Source: Allobosea sp. UNC402CLCol
GTDB taxonomy: Bacteria; Pseudomonadota; Alphaproteobacteria; Rhizobiales; Beijerinckiaceae
Assembly (NCBI RefSeq): GCF_000745475.1
Contig: NZ_JQJJ01000008.1
Location: 124,001 to 188,000 of the forward strand
DNA length: 64,000 nt
Reading direction: 5' to 3'
Below are positions 35,104 through 43,677 of this stretch, piece after piece. The position numbers were made by a program, and so were the translations under genes. Every line of letters starts with the position of its first letter. Position 1 is the first letter of the stretch. The notes below the pieces were generated by a model. The model saw nothing but the letters and a program-made list of their open reading frames with translations. It was not told the DNA's origin and searched no databases.

Positions 35104-35122
35104 GATTCGATTTGGTCGAATC
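35104..35122. promoter_or_regulatory. Short palindrome upstream of the Anbu gene
   Basis: GATTCGA (35104-35110) and TCGAATC (35116-35122) are exact reverse complements separated by TTTGG. The palindrome lies 47 bases before the Anbu start, inside a 101-base gap after the transglutaminase-like gene. Size and symmetry suit an operator, but a small RNA hairpin is equally possible. Confidence 0.35.
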
Positions 35123-35168
35123 AGGCCACAAGCAATTGACGGACTTAAGAGATCGAAGGACCGCGACC

Positions 35169-35918
35169 GTGACCTATTGCGCCGGAATCCTCGTGCAGGA
35201 CGGGCTGGTGATGATCGCCGACACCCGCACCAATGCCGGGCTCGACGATATCTCGACCTTCCGCAAGCTCCACATCTTCTCCTGGCCGGGCGACCGCAGT
35301 TTCGGGCTGGCGACGGCCGGCAACCTCTCGATCACGCAATCGGTCATCAGCTTCCTGCACGAGGGACTGCCCCATCCCGAGACCGGCGAGATCGAGACGC
35401 TGCGGAACGCGACCACCATGTTCCGGGCGGCCCAGCTCGTCGGCCGCTGCATCCGCCATGTCCGGGAGATCGACGGGCCGGCGCTCGACGAGGCCGGCGT
35501 CAAGTTCGAGATGTCCATGCTGTTCGGCGGACAGATCAAGGGCCAGCCGATGCGGCTCTTCATGATCTACGGCGCCGGCAACTTCATCGAATGCGGCATC
35601 GACGCGCCCTTCCTGCAGATCGGCGAGCACAAATACGGCAAGCCGATCCTCGACCGCGCCGTCACCTACAAGACCCATCTCTACGATGCGCTGAAAGTCG
35701 GGCTCATCTCGATGGATTCGACCATGCGCTCCAATCTCGGCGTCGGCCTGCCGATCGATCTGCTGGTCATGCGCCGCGATGCCGAAGACCTCGAGCTCAA
35801 CCGCCGCATCGAGGCCGGAGAACCCTATTTCCACGATCTGCGCGAGCGCTGGTCCGCCGCGCTGCGGGCCGCCCACATGGCGATTCCGCGCCCGCCCTAC
35901 GGGCCCAGCTCCCCGTAA
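35169..35918 (+). CDS. Anbu, bacterial proteasome-type Ntn hydrolase
   Basis: The 249-residue Anbu (bacterial proteasome homologue) peptidase subunit begins at the GTG at 35169. This makes residue 2 a threonine, so removal of the initiator exposes Thr1 as the N-terminal nucleophile (TYCAGILVQDGLVM). Counting from Thr1, Asp17 (IADTRTN) and Lys32 (FRKLH) occupy the proteasome catalytic positions. The rest has the alpha-beta-beta-alpha fold signature with FGLATAGNLS and MLFGGQIKG. A longer upstream frame would hide Thr1 and is rejected. Anbu proteins assemble into open rings; substrates are unknown. The neighbouring ligase genes suggest it acts on a cluster-made conjugate. Confidence 0.93.
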   Translation: MTYCAGILVQDGLVMIADTRTNAGLDDISTFRKLHIFSWPGDRSFGLATAGNLSITQSVISFLHEGLPHPETGEIETLRNATTMFRAAQLVGRCIRHVREIDGPALDEAGVKFEMSMLFGGQIKGQPMRLFMIYGAGNFIECGIDAPFLQIGEHKYGKPILDRAVTYKTHLYDALKVGLISMDSTMRSNLGVGLPIDLLVMRRDAEDLELNRRIEAGEPYFHDLRERWSAALRAAHMAIPRPPYGPSSP

Positions 35919-36035
35919 AGGCTCCGGCCCTTCGTGAAGCCGGCCTCATTTTCGCGGTAAATCCCGGCGCCAAGGCAACGGGATGTCAATACTTACGCGG
36001 TTAGCTCGCATCGAAGGATCGATGCCGGACGTGCA

Positions 36036-38246
36036 ATGCTGCAACCTGCCACCGCGAAGATGACGAACGCGGGTTCATCCGCGCGCATGTTCGCGAGCAC
36101 CGTCGCGACGCTGGGCTGCGCGTTCCTGCTCCTGCTGGCCGTCGGTGCGGCCGTGGTGATCGCGATCACGCGCGAGGCCAATCGGCTCGAAGCCCAACGC
36201 CAGCGCGAGCGCATCGAAGCCGCCTTCAACAATCAGATTCGCGCCAGCGAGCTCAGGCTGGAACGGCTGGCCATCGCAGGCGCCTTCCAGGAGACGCTGC
36301 GCGGACCGGAGCCCCACACCGGACTGCAGAACGCCTTCAGCCGCCTGGGCGGCCAGCTCGCCGATTTCGACGGAGCCTATATCGCATCGGCATCCGGAAC
36401 CGTCCTCGCCGGCGTCGAAGCGGGCGAGCCTGCCGGCCAGGCCGGCTATGACGGCCTGCGACATTTCAGCGGCTTCATTCCCGGAGGAAACTCCCGGCCC
36501 GTGGCCGGCAGCCTATCCTCCGATCGCGGCTCGGCCTGGTCGACCATCGCCAGCAACGGCAGCGACACGATCCTGCTGATGGTGATCGACTTGTCGCGCA
36601 TCGCGACGCCGGTTCACTCGCCGTCGCTGGGGCGGCTGTCCTTCGTCGCCTATCGGCGGTTGTCCGGTACCATGCTGGCCGAGCTGGCGGATGGCTACCG
36701 CGTCGCCGGCATGCGCCTCGTCGATCGGCAGCCCTCCGACGCGCTGTCGAGCCTGCCCATTCCCTCTCCGGACGCATCGGTCAGCACCTGGCTGACCTGG
36801 ACACCGGACCGCCCCGGCGACGTCATGCTGGAGCGCTTCCTCTGGGCCCTGATCTCGGTTGGCGTGCTTTTCTCCGGCATCATCGTCTTCGTAGTCCAGC
36901 GCCTGCGCGCGGCAGCCGTGCAGATCACGCTACGCGAGCAGGAGATCCAGCGCCTGGCCGGCCAGGACGAATTGTCGCTGCTGCCCAACCGGCGCAGCTT
37001 CGACCTGACCTTCGACCAGGCACTCGCCCGGCTCGACCGCGGCGACTCGGCGCTTGCGGTGTTTCTCATCGATCTCGATCGCTTCAAGGCCGTCAACGAC
37101 ACTTATGGCCATACGGCCGGCGACGAGCTCATCCGCCAGGTCGCCAACCGGCTCCTCGGCACCGTGCGGGCGGGCGATACGGTGGCGCGCCTGGGCGGCG
37201 ACGAATTCGGCGTCATCCAGGCGCATGCCTCCCCAACCGGCTCGGCGGCGCTGGGCGAGCGGATCCTGGCCGCCCTCACCGCCCCCTTCACCGTCATGGG
37301 CGTCGAGGTCACCATCGGCTGCTCGGTCGGCATCGCCCTGGCACCGCGCGACGGCGCGAAGCGCGAGACGCTGCTCAAGCTCGCCGACACCGCGCTCTAC
37401 GAGGCGAAGAACAGCGGCCGCAACCGCTGGTCCTTCTTCGAGCCCCAGATGAACCGCGCGCTCCAGGTCAAGCGCATGGTCGAGGACGACCTGCGCAACG
37501 CCATCGAGCAGGACAAGCTGACCCTGCACTACCAGCCTCAGGTCTCGATCGACGGCTCCACCATCATCGGCGTCGAGGCGCTCGTGCGCTGGCCGCATCC
37601 GGAGCATGGCATGATCCCGCCTTCGGAGTTCATCGCCATCGCCGAGGAGCGCGGGCTCATCGTGCCGCTGAGCGAATGGGTGCTGCGGCGCGCCTGCCAG
37701 GAAGCCAGGCGCTGGAAGGGCGTCCGCCTCGCCGTCAACGTCTCGCCGATCCAGTTCCGCCACAAGGACTTCGTCGCCAACGTCATCCGCATCATCGGGG
37801 AGACGGATTTCGATCCCGGCCAGCTCGAGCTGGAACTGACCGAAGGTGTGCTGATCGAGGATGCCGACGCGGCCGAAACCGCGATGATGGACATCAGGGC
37901 CCATGGCGTCGGACTTGCTCTCGACGATTTCGGCACGGGCTATTCGAGCCTGATCTATCTGCGCCGCTTCGCCTTCGACAAGATCAAGATCGACCGCTCC
38001 TTCCTCGAATACATGGAAGAAACCGGCGAATCCGCGATCCTGGTCCATTCGATGGCGCATCTCGGCCGCGCGCTCGGCCTGCGCGTCTGCGCCGAGGGCG
38101 TGGAGACGGCCGAGCAGCACCGCTTCCTCCAGGCCATCGGCTGCCACGAACTGCAGGGCTTCCTCTTCTCGCGGGCGGTTCCCGCCGAGGAGATCGACCG
38201 CCTGCTCGCGGTGAACAACCCTTTTGCTGAAGTGCTCGCTGCCTGA
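36036..38246 (+). CDS. Dual GGDEF-EAL c-di-GMP turnover protein with periplasmic sensor
   Basis: This 736-residue inner-membrane protein has a first helix at about 22-46, a roughly 210-residue periplasmic sensor of CHASE4-like length, and a second helix at about 263-290. The GGDEF domain (about 305-465) has an intact active site RLGGDEF near 387, and the EAL domain (about 475-730) has GVEALVRW near 512, NVSPIQF, DDFGTGYSSLIYL and KIDRSFL. Both synthesis and hydrolysis of c-di-GMP look possible. An ATG at 36060 with a GCGAAG site is an alternative start. It is 117 bases downstream of Anbu and probably independent. Confidence 0.9.
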   Translation: MLQPATAKMTNAGSSARMFASTVATLGCAFLLLLAVGAAVVIAITREANRLEAQRQRERIEAAFNNQIRASELRLERLAIAGAFQETLRGPEPHTGLQNAFSRLGGQLADFDGAYIASASGTVLAGVEAGEPAGQAGYDGLRHFSGFIPGGNSRPVAGSLSSDRGSAWSTIASNGSDTILLMVIDLSRIATPVHSPSLGRLSFVAYRRLSGTMLAELADGYRVAGMRLVDRQPSDALSSLPIPSPDASVSTWLTWTPDRPGDVMLERFLWALISVGVLFSGIIVFVVQRLRAAAVQITLREQEIQRLAGQDELSLLPNRRSFDLTFDQALARLDRGDSALAVFLIDLDRFKAVNDTYGHTAGDELIRQVANRLLGTVRAGDTVARLGGDEFGVIQAHASPTGSAALGERILAALTAPFTVMGVEVTIGCSVGIALAPRDGAKRETLLKLADTALYEAKNSGRNRWSFFEPQMNRALQVKRMVEDDLRNAIEQDKLTLHYQPQVSIDGSTIIGVEALVRWPHPEHGMIPPSEFIAIAEERGLIVPLSEWVLRRACQEARRWKGVRLAVNVSPIQFRHKDFVANVIRIIGETDFDPGQLELELTEGVLIEDADAAETAMMDIRAHGVGLALDDFGTGYSSLIYLRRFAFDKIKIDRSFLEYMEETGESAILVHSMAHLGRALGLRVCAEGVETAEQHRFLQAIGCHELQGFLFSRAVPAEEIDRLLAVNNPFAEVLAA

Positions 38247-38258
38247 CCGGACACCCGA

Positions 38259-38858
38259 TCAGAACAGCAGCTCCTGGATGCCGCTGAAGATCGCATAGGC
38301 GAAACCGGCACTGAGCGCGAGCCCGATCGCCCCGATGACCGCTCCCGCGATGATCAGCACGCCGTCGCGCTCGACCATCCCGAGCCCGACCAGGCAGACG
38401 GCGAGCCCGAGGGGGATCTGCCCGATGAACGGCGCCGCGACGATCAGCCCCAGCGCCAGGATCAGGATGACGAGCCCGAGGATCGGCACCGCATAGGGAC
38501 CGCCGAGCATCGTCAGCCGCGGCCGCGAGAAACGCTCGAGCCAGATCAGGGGCGGCAGCGCCCGCTCGATGGCGCGGTTGAGGTCCGGCTTGCCGATGCT
38601 GCGCCTGAGCAGCGCCTGCGGCAGCCAGGGCGTCTTCCGGCCCGGTAGCATCTGCAGCGCGACGAAGGCCAGGACAAGCCCGCAGACCAGCGGAATCGGC
38701 GGCGGCATCGGCAGGCAATTGGGCAGGCCGAGCAGCACCACAAGCAGCGCATAGGCGCGATCCTGCAGCGCCGCGATGATGGTGCCGACCTCGACACGCT
38801 CCCCGGGCAGACCGGCCAGCGCCTTCAGAAGTCCGGATGTGCGTAAGGGAGATGACAA
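38259..38858 (-). CDS. exoD: ExoD family exopolysaccharide protein
   Basis: This 199-residue membrane protein of the ExoD family was first tied to exopolysaccharide synthesis and alkali tolerance in Rhizobium. GERVEVGTIIAALQDRAYALLVVLL and ALPNCLPMPPPIPLVCG-type blocks, with the proline-rich turn CLPMPPPIPL, are diagnostic. Four hydrophobic segments follow. The mechanism is unknown. It is convergent with the GGDEF-EAL gene, 12 bases apart. Confidence 0.88.
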   Translation of the reverse strand: MSSPLRTSGLLKALAGLPGERVEVGTIIAALQDRAYALLVVLLGLPNCLPMPPPIPLVCGLVLAFVALQMLPGRKTPWLPQALLRRSIGKPDLNRAIERALPPLIWLERFSRPRLTMLGGPYAVPILGLVILILALGLIVAAPFIGQIPLGLAVCLVGLGMVERDGVLIIAGAVIGAIGLALSAGFAYAIFSGIQELLF

Positions 38859-38937
38859 GAGAGCCAGGCCGTGCCGGATTGAGCAGCCCGCCTAGCACGG
38901 CGGGGCAACCCGCAACAAGCACGCGCGACGCAGGCGC

Positions 38938-39207
38938 TCAATGCAGTGTCAGCACACCGTTGACGCTGCGGATCTCCGCCGGCCGGATCAGTCGCGAATG
39001 CGCGACGGTGACGGAATGCACCGGCCCGTCGAGCTCGCGCCGCCAGAAATCCAGAAATTCATGCAGCACGGGAAAGCGCGGAGCGACGTCGTATTGCTGC
39101 CAGATGAAGGTCTGCAGCACGCTGAGATGATCGGGCATGCGATACAGGATCGTCGCCGTCGTCAGCCCATAGCCCTCGAGCTGCCTGATGAAGTCCTCTG
39201 AAACCAT
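38938..39207 (-). CDS. usg: Usg family protein
   Basis: The 89-residue protein matches Usg, a small conserved alphaproteobacterial protein first seen upstream of trpF in Caulobacter. The signature runs LTTATILYRMPDHLSVLQTF, IWQQYDVAPRFPVLHEFLDF and HSVTVAHSRLIRPAEIR. The start at 39207 is set by a strong GGGGAGGTG ribosome-binding site 7-8 bases away; a longer frame to 39300 lacks one. No trp gene lies nearby. Its function is unknown. Confidence 0.9.
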   Translation of the reverse strand: MVSEDFIRQLEGYGLTTATILYRMPDHLSVLQTFIWQQYDVAPRFPVLHEFLDFWRRELDGPVHSVTVAHSRLIRPAEIRSVNGVLTLH

Positions 39208-39405
39208 CTGCACCTCCCCTCCCAACGGGATTGAAAGCTTAGCCGGATGCGTCGAGGCTGCGCCCGGTTGGTTAACAAAAGCTTGCAAGCTTCCTCCCAA
39301 ACTGCTGCAATTCTTAGGCTCGCCTGCGGCACAAAGGGGACGCTCGGCGGGCCGGGGGCGTGCGTGGCGTGGGGTAGCCGCAGAACCGGTCGGACCAGGC
39401 TGGCG

Positions 39406-40093
39406 ATGGTCGTCGCGGCCCTACCCCTGTCCGTCTGTTCGGCCGCCCTTGCCGAGGACGATGAAGCGGATGAGGAGCGTTCCCGGCTTTCGACCGTGAT
39501 CTTCGGCTCGATGGAGGCCGGCCCGACCAAGACCTTCCTGTCGGTCGGAATGAAGCGCGCCATCGGCGGCGGCCTGGCCCAGAGCGGCTTCCGCCTCTTC
39601 CTGAAGGCTGGCGGATCGCAGGAACAGACGCGGCGCCACCTACAAGGCCGAGACCCAGACGCTGCTCGGCTATGAATGGCGCATCGGCGACACGTTCGTC
39701 GCCCTTTATGCCGGCTCCGACGTCCAGAGCGAGAGACGCGACGAGCCACTCGGCCCGTCGCTGATCGAGACACGTTACGGCGCGCGATTGCAGGCCGATC
39801 TCTGGTCCACGCCGCTGCCGGGCATGATGTTCCAAGCTAGTGCCTATGCCTCGACGCTGGACCGGCGCCTCTGGGCGCGTGCCGCTCCCGGCTGGCAGAT
39901 GCCGCTCGGCTTCTATGTCGGACCGGAGGTCGAAGCCTATCGCGAACGGGACTATCGCAAGCTGCGCCTTGGACTTCATCTGACGGGCCTGCGCCTGCTC
40001 GGCCTCGAATGGCGCCTCGCCGGCGGCTGGCAGCGCACCAGCGACCGGCCCTCGGAGGCTTACGCGACGCTCGGCCTGCACTGGCAGCGCTGA
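39406..40093 (+). pseudogene. bcsS: Cellulose biosynthesis protein BcsS, frameshifted
   Basis: Two adjacent frames together encode one BcsS-like outer-membrane beta-barrel. The first frame carries a signal peptide (MVVAALPLSVCSAALA) and STVIFGSMEAGPTKTFLSVG and runs to about 39615. The second resumes as RRGATYKAETQTLLGYEWRIG and continues to LHWQR at 40093. Between 39613 and 39640 the frame changes by one base deleted or two added to restore; the GC-rich run there could have lost two bases. Frame 1 then stops at 39675. This is either a true pseudogene or an assembly error. Translation could also begin further upstream, up to 39247. No bcsA-type genes are nearby. Confidence 0.75.
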
Positions 40094-40111
40094 CGAAAAT
40101 GCGCGAACCCT

Positions 40112-40219
40112 CATCCTGAGGAGGCGCGAAGCGGCGTCTCGAAGGATGCTCCAGATGGCTCCGGAGCCTCGTGAAGCATTCTTCGAGACGCCAATCCCTT
40201 GGGAATGGCTCCTCAGATG
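40112..40219. repeat. Palindromic intergenic repeat, family A, copy 2
   Basis: The element opens with CATCCTGAGGA (40112-40122) and has an inner CTCGAAGGATGCTCC block, a facing TTCTTCGAGACGCC block and a closing TCCTCAGATG. The closing arm has lost one base relative to copy 1, so this copy is decayed. It lies between the convergent bcsS pseudogene and the MobA-like gene. Confidence 0.7.
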
Positions 40220-40256
40220 GGTGCTCAGGGCACAAACGGCCGCTACAGGCGAGCCG

Positions 40257-41858
40257 TCAACCCTGCAACGCCCTGAGCGCTTCCGGCGTATCGACGTCGA
40301 TGGCGATGGCCGGGTCCTCGAAGGGAACCTCGACGACGCGGCTACCGGCCTCGTCAAGCAGGCGGCGAGCCCCGCGATCCCCGGTCAGCAGCGAAACCGC
40401 AGGGAAGATCGGCCGCGCCAGCAGCACCGGGTTGCCGCGATGGCCGAACAGCGTCGGCACCACGGCCAGCGAATCCGGCTGCTGGAGATGGCTTTCGGCC
40501 AGGCGCTCGATGACCTGCGACGTCACATTGGGCATGTCGCCGAGCGAGATCACCGCCGCTTCGGCCTCGGACGGCAGCGCCGCCACCCCGGCGCGAACCG
40601 AGCCGGCTAGCCCCGAAGCATAATCGGGATTGTGCACGAAGCGGATCGGCAAGTCGGAAAGAGCGGCCTCCACCGCCTCCTTTTGATGGCCGGTGACGAC
40701 CAGCACCGGATCGAGCCGGGCCTCGAGCTGCGCCTCGACGGCATAACGCACGATCGGCTTGCCGCGCAGCTCCTGCAGGAGCTTGTTGTCGGCGCCCATC
40801 CGGGTCGAGCGGCCGGCCGCCAGGACGATCCCGGCGATATGTCCGGGGCCGTGTTGCCCCGGCGCGCGCGGCTGCGGCCGCGAGACGATCTCCATCAGCA
40901 ACCCGCCCACGCCCATGCGCTGGACATCGGCACGGCCGACGCGGATGCCCGCCAGATGGCGCTGCAGTACCCAGTCGAAGCTGTTCTCCTTGGGCGAGCG
41001 CGCGCAGCCCGGCGCGCCGATCACCGGCTTGCCCTCGATCTCGCCGAGCATCAGCAGATTGCCGGGATCGACCGGCATGCCGAGATGCTCGACCCGTCCG
41101 CCCGCCTCGATCAGCGCTTGCGGGATCACGTCGCGCCGGTCCGTGATCGCCGAGGCGCCGAAGACGACGATGATGTCGCTGTCGCCTTTCGCCAGCGCCC
41201 CGATGCTCTCCGCCAGCGGCGTCGTCTCATGCGGCACGCGCCTGTCGGCCGAAAGGACCGCGGCCGCCGGCGCCAGCCGGTCCATCATGACGCGCATCGT
41301 CTTGTCGACGACGCTGGGCTTGAGCCCCGGCAGGATCGTCGAGATCACGCCGACCTTCGAGGGGCGATAGGCCGCGACCGCGATGGCCCGCTCCGGGCCG
41401 AGCGCACTGAGCGCCTGCTCGACCCGCGTTTCCGAGACGGCATAGGGAATGATCTTGACGGTGGCGATGAGCTCGCCGGCGACGACCGCCTTGAGTGCCG
41501 GCAGCGTCGCCACCGTGATCGCCTCGTCGACGGTGTTGAAGGCGTCGATCGCCGCGACATCGACCGTGAGCACGCCCGCCGTCGTCGCGAACATGTTGAC
41601 GCGCCCCGTGAAGGGGGCTTCCGCGACGATGCCCTTGCCGGTCAGGCGCGCGGCAAGCCGCGAGGCAGCCTCGTTCTCCGCGACATCCCCGGGCTCCAAC
41701 CGCACGGCGACGATCTCGCCGATACCGGCTTCGGCGAGCCCGGCTGCGATCTCCGCGGTGACCAGCGCGCCCTTCTTCACCGTCGTCGCGCCGGCCCGAA
41801 TCGTATGGGCGGCGATGCAGCCGACGGAATCGGCGATGGCGATGGGGCCGAACTTCAT
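40257..41858 (-). CDS. Molybdopterin-binding / MobA-like nucleotidyltransferase fusion
   Basis: This 533-residue two-domain protein has a MoeA/MoaB-like molybdopterin-binding part (about 1-335, with FGASAITDRRDVIPQAL and GAPGCARSPKENSFDWVL) followed by a MobA/MocA-type nucleotidyltransferase (about 340-533, with GIVLAAGRSTRMGADNKLL, SLGDMPNV and a GNPVLL loop). MocA enzymes attach CMP to molybdopterin to give the cytosine dinucleotide cofactor used by CO dehydrogenase/xanthine oxidase-type enzymes. It is the last gene of the cox accessory operon, 13 bases after the XdhC-like gene, so it probably makes the cofactor for the CoxL homologue at 47669. Confidence 0.85.
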   Translation of the reverse strand: MKFGPIAIADSVGCIAAHTIRAGATTVKKGALVTAEIAAGLAEAGIGEIVAVRLEPGDVAENEAASRLAARLTGKGIVAEAPFTGRVNMFATTAGVLTVDVAAIDAFNTVDEAITVATLPALKAVVAGELIATVKIIPYAVSETRVEQALSALGPERAIAVAAYRPSKVGVISTILPGLKPSVVDKTMRVMMDRLAPAAAVLSADRRVPHETTPLAESIGALAKGDSDIIVVFGASAITDRRDVIPQALIEAGGRVEHLGMPVDPGNLLMLGEIEGKPVIGAPGCARSPKENSFDWVLQRHLAGIRVGRADVQRMGVGGLLMEIVSRPQPRAPGQHGPGHIAGIVLAAGRSTRMGADNKLLQELRGKPIVRYAVEAQLEARLDPVLVVTGHQKEAVEAALSDLPIRFVHNPDYASGLAGSVRAGVAALPSEAEAAVISLGDMPNVTSQVIERLAESHLQQPDSLAVVPTLFGHRGNPVLLARPIFPAVSLLTGDRGARRLLDEAGSRVVEVPFEDPAIAIDVDTPEALRALQG

Positions 41859-41871
41859 GATGCGTGCCCTT

Positions 41872-42564
41872 TCAGGCGGGCTTCCTGCGCGGGCCGCGCA
41901 GGCTGCTCACGATCTCCGCCAGGATAGCGAGCGCGATCTCGGCTGGCGAGACGGCGCCGATATCGAGCCCGATCGGGGCATGGATGCGCCGTGTCGCCTC
42001 CTCGCCGAACCCTGCCGCAGCGAGCCGCTCCAGCCGCTTGCCATGCGTCTTCCGGCTGCCCAGCGCCCCGATATAGAAGCAGTCCGAGCGCAGCGCCGCC
42101 GTGAGCGCGGGATCGTCGATCTTCGGATCATGCGTCAGCGCGACGAAGGCGGTGTAGCCGTCGAGCCCGACCTGCGGCAGCGCCTCTTCGGGCCATTCCG
42201 GCAGCAGCGCCACGCCCGGAAAGCGCTCCGGCGTGGCAAAGGCCGTGCGCGGGTCGATGATCACGAGATCGAGATCGAGCTCCTTCGCCATCGGCGCCAT
42301 CGCCTGCGAGATATGGACGGCGCCCGTCACCACGATACGCGCATGCGGCGCCTGCACGGTCAGGAAATAGGAAGCGCCCTCGGCCTCGACCATGCCGCTC
42401 TTGCCGGTGCGCAACTGCTTCTCGACGAGTTCGGCCAGCGGATCGGCCGCGATCTCGCCCTGCCGCACCAGCCGCTGCGCGCCGCTCGCGAGTTCGGTCA
42501 CCAGCACCGCCGCGCGCCGCGCCGCACGCTCTTCGTTGAGCGCGGAGAGGATTGCGAGATCCAC
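41872..42564 (-). CDS. XdhC family protein, Rossmann-type C-terminal piece
   Basis: This 230-residue XdhC/CoxI-type maturation factor has a short N-terminal part and a Rossmann domain with RIVVTGAVHISQAMAPMAKEL, DPRTAFATPERF, ALTHDPKIDDPAL and the YIGALGSRKTHGKRLERL signature. XdhC proteins bind the molybdenum cofactor and insert its sulfurated form into partner hydroxylases. The classical N-terminal domain is encoded separately at 43197-43535, with a LysE gene between. Spacing to neighbours is 3 and 13 bases, so it is co-transcribed. Confidence 0.87.
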   Translation of the reverse strand: MDLAILSALNEERAARRAAVLVTELASGAQRLVRQGEIAADPLAELVEKQLRTGKSGMVEAEGASYFLTVQAPHARIVVTGAVHISQAMAPMAKELDLDLVIIDPRTAFATPERFPGVALLPEWPEEALPQVGLDGYTAFVALTHDPKIDDPALTAALRSDCFYIGALGSRKTHGKRLERLAAAGFGEEATRRIHAPIGLDIGAVSPAEIALAILAEIVSSLRGPRRKPA

Positions 42565-42567
42565 CGT

Positions 42568-43197
42568 TCAGCCCCTGTCGGTCGCGAGCTTCAGGCCGAG
42601 CGCGATCATTAGCGAGCCGCCGATCCAGCGCCCGAAGGCGAACCCTGTCCTGGTCTTCTTCATCGCTCCCACGACGATAGAGGCGCCGAAGACGGTGACG
42701 AGATCGGCCGAGGAGAAGGCGAAGTTGACCACCATGCCGAGGATCAGGAACTGCGCCCAGACCGGCAGCGAGCCGGCCGGATCGACGAACTGCGGCAACA
42801 GCGCGATGAAGAACAGCGCGACCTTCGGGTTCAGGATCTCGACGATGAAGGAATCCAATAGCGCCCGTTTCACCGTCTTCGGCGGCGCGATGGGTTGATC
42901 GGGCGCACCCAAGCGCGAGCGGATCATGCCGATGCCGATCCAGACCAGATAGATCGCGCCGGCGATCTTCACCGCCATGTAGAGTTCCGGCACATGCTTG
43001 AACACGGCCGACAGGCCGAAGGCCGCGGCGAAGACGTGGACATAGCAGCCGAGATGGATGCCGAGCATCGCCATCAGGCCCGCCCTGCGGCCATGGCTGA
43101 TCGTCTGGGCGGCGGTGTAGAGCAGCGCCGGCCCCGGAAAATAGGCGACGAGGATGGTCACCGTCGCGAAGGCGACAAGGGTCTCCCAGGAGGCCAT
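42568..43197 (-). CDS. LysE/RhtB family exporter
   Basis: This 209-residue membrane protein has six hydrophobic segments and the LysE-family signature FPGPALLYTAAQTISHGRRAGL, followed by NPKVALFFIALLPQF. Family members export amino acids such as lysine, threonine or homoserine. The ATG at 43197 overlaps the upstream XdhC stop by one base (TGATG), so it is translationally coupled within a cofactor-maturation operon where a transporter is unexpected. The substrate is unassigned. Confidence 0.88.
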   Translation of the reverse strand: MASWETLVAFATVTILVAYFPGPALLYTAAQTISHGRRAGLMAMLGIHLGCYVHVFAAAFGLSAVFKHVPELYMAVKIAGAIYLVWIGIGMIRSRLGAPDQPIAPPKTVKRALLDSFIVEILNPKVALFFIALLPQFVDPAGSLPVWAQFLILGMVVNFAFSSADLVTVFGASIVVGAMKKTRTGFAFGRWIGGSLMIALGLKLATDRG

Positions 43198-43535
43198 CAG
43201 TGCGTATCCTTGCTGCGGACCGGCTCGACATAGACCTTGATGCGCCCGCCGCAGGAGAGCCCGACCTTCCAGGCCGTTTCGTCTGCGACGCCGAATTCCA
43301 GGACCCGCGGCTTGCCCTCGGCGATGACGTCGGCGGCCTCGGCCACCACCGCCCCCTCGACGCAGCCGCCCGAGACGGAGCCGAGGAAATTCCCCTCCCC
43401 GTCGATGACGAGATGCGAGCCCACCGGGCGCGGCGCCGAGCCCCAGGTCTCGACGACGGTCGCGATGGCGACTCCACGGCCGGCCGCCGCCCATTCCTCG
43501 GCAGCGCGCAGGATATCGGTCTCGGTGCTGATCAT
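43197..43535 (-). CDS. XdhC/CoxI N-terminal domain protein
   Basis: This 112-residue protein is the XdhC_CoxI domain alone: AIATVVETWGSAPRPVGSHL, GSVSGGCVEGAVV and a conserved LSCGG near the end. The ATG at 43535 has a GAGGAG ribosome-binding site; the longer frame to 43583 runs into a repeat element. With the Rossmann part at 41872-42564 it would make a complete XdhC from two polypeptides. It is the first gene after a repeat within the accessory operon. Confidence 0.87.
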   Translation of the reverse strand: MISTETDILRAAEEWAAAGRGVAIATVVETWGSAPRPVGSHLVIDGEGNFLGSVSGGCVEGAVVAEAADVIAEGKPRVLEFGVADETAWKVGLSCGGRIKVYVEPVRSKDTH

Positions 43536-43556
43536 GATGCCAATCTCCTCAGCCCT

Positions 43557-43651
43557 CATCCTGAGGAGCCGCGAAAGCGACATCTCGAAGGATGTTCCAG
43601 AGCAGGCTGGAGCATCCTTCGAGACGCGATCTGCGATCGCTCCTCAGCATG
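43557..43651. repeat. Palindromic intergenic repeat, family A, copy 3
   Basis: CATCCTGAGGA (43557-43567) and TCCTCAGCATG (43641-43651) form outer arms with one mismatch. GGAGCATCCTTCGAGACGC (43609-43627) equals 85-103 exactly. The element lies between coxE and the XdhC N-domain gene inside an otherwise tight minus-strand operon. Confidence 0.75.
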
Positions 43652-43677
43652 CGGGCTAGCTCCGCTAAGATCATGCC

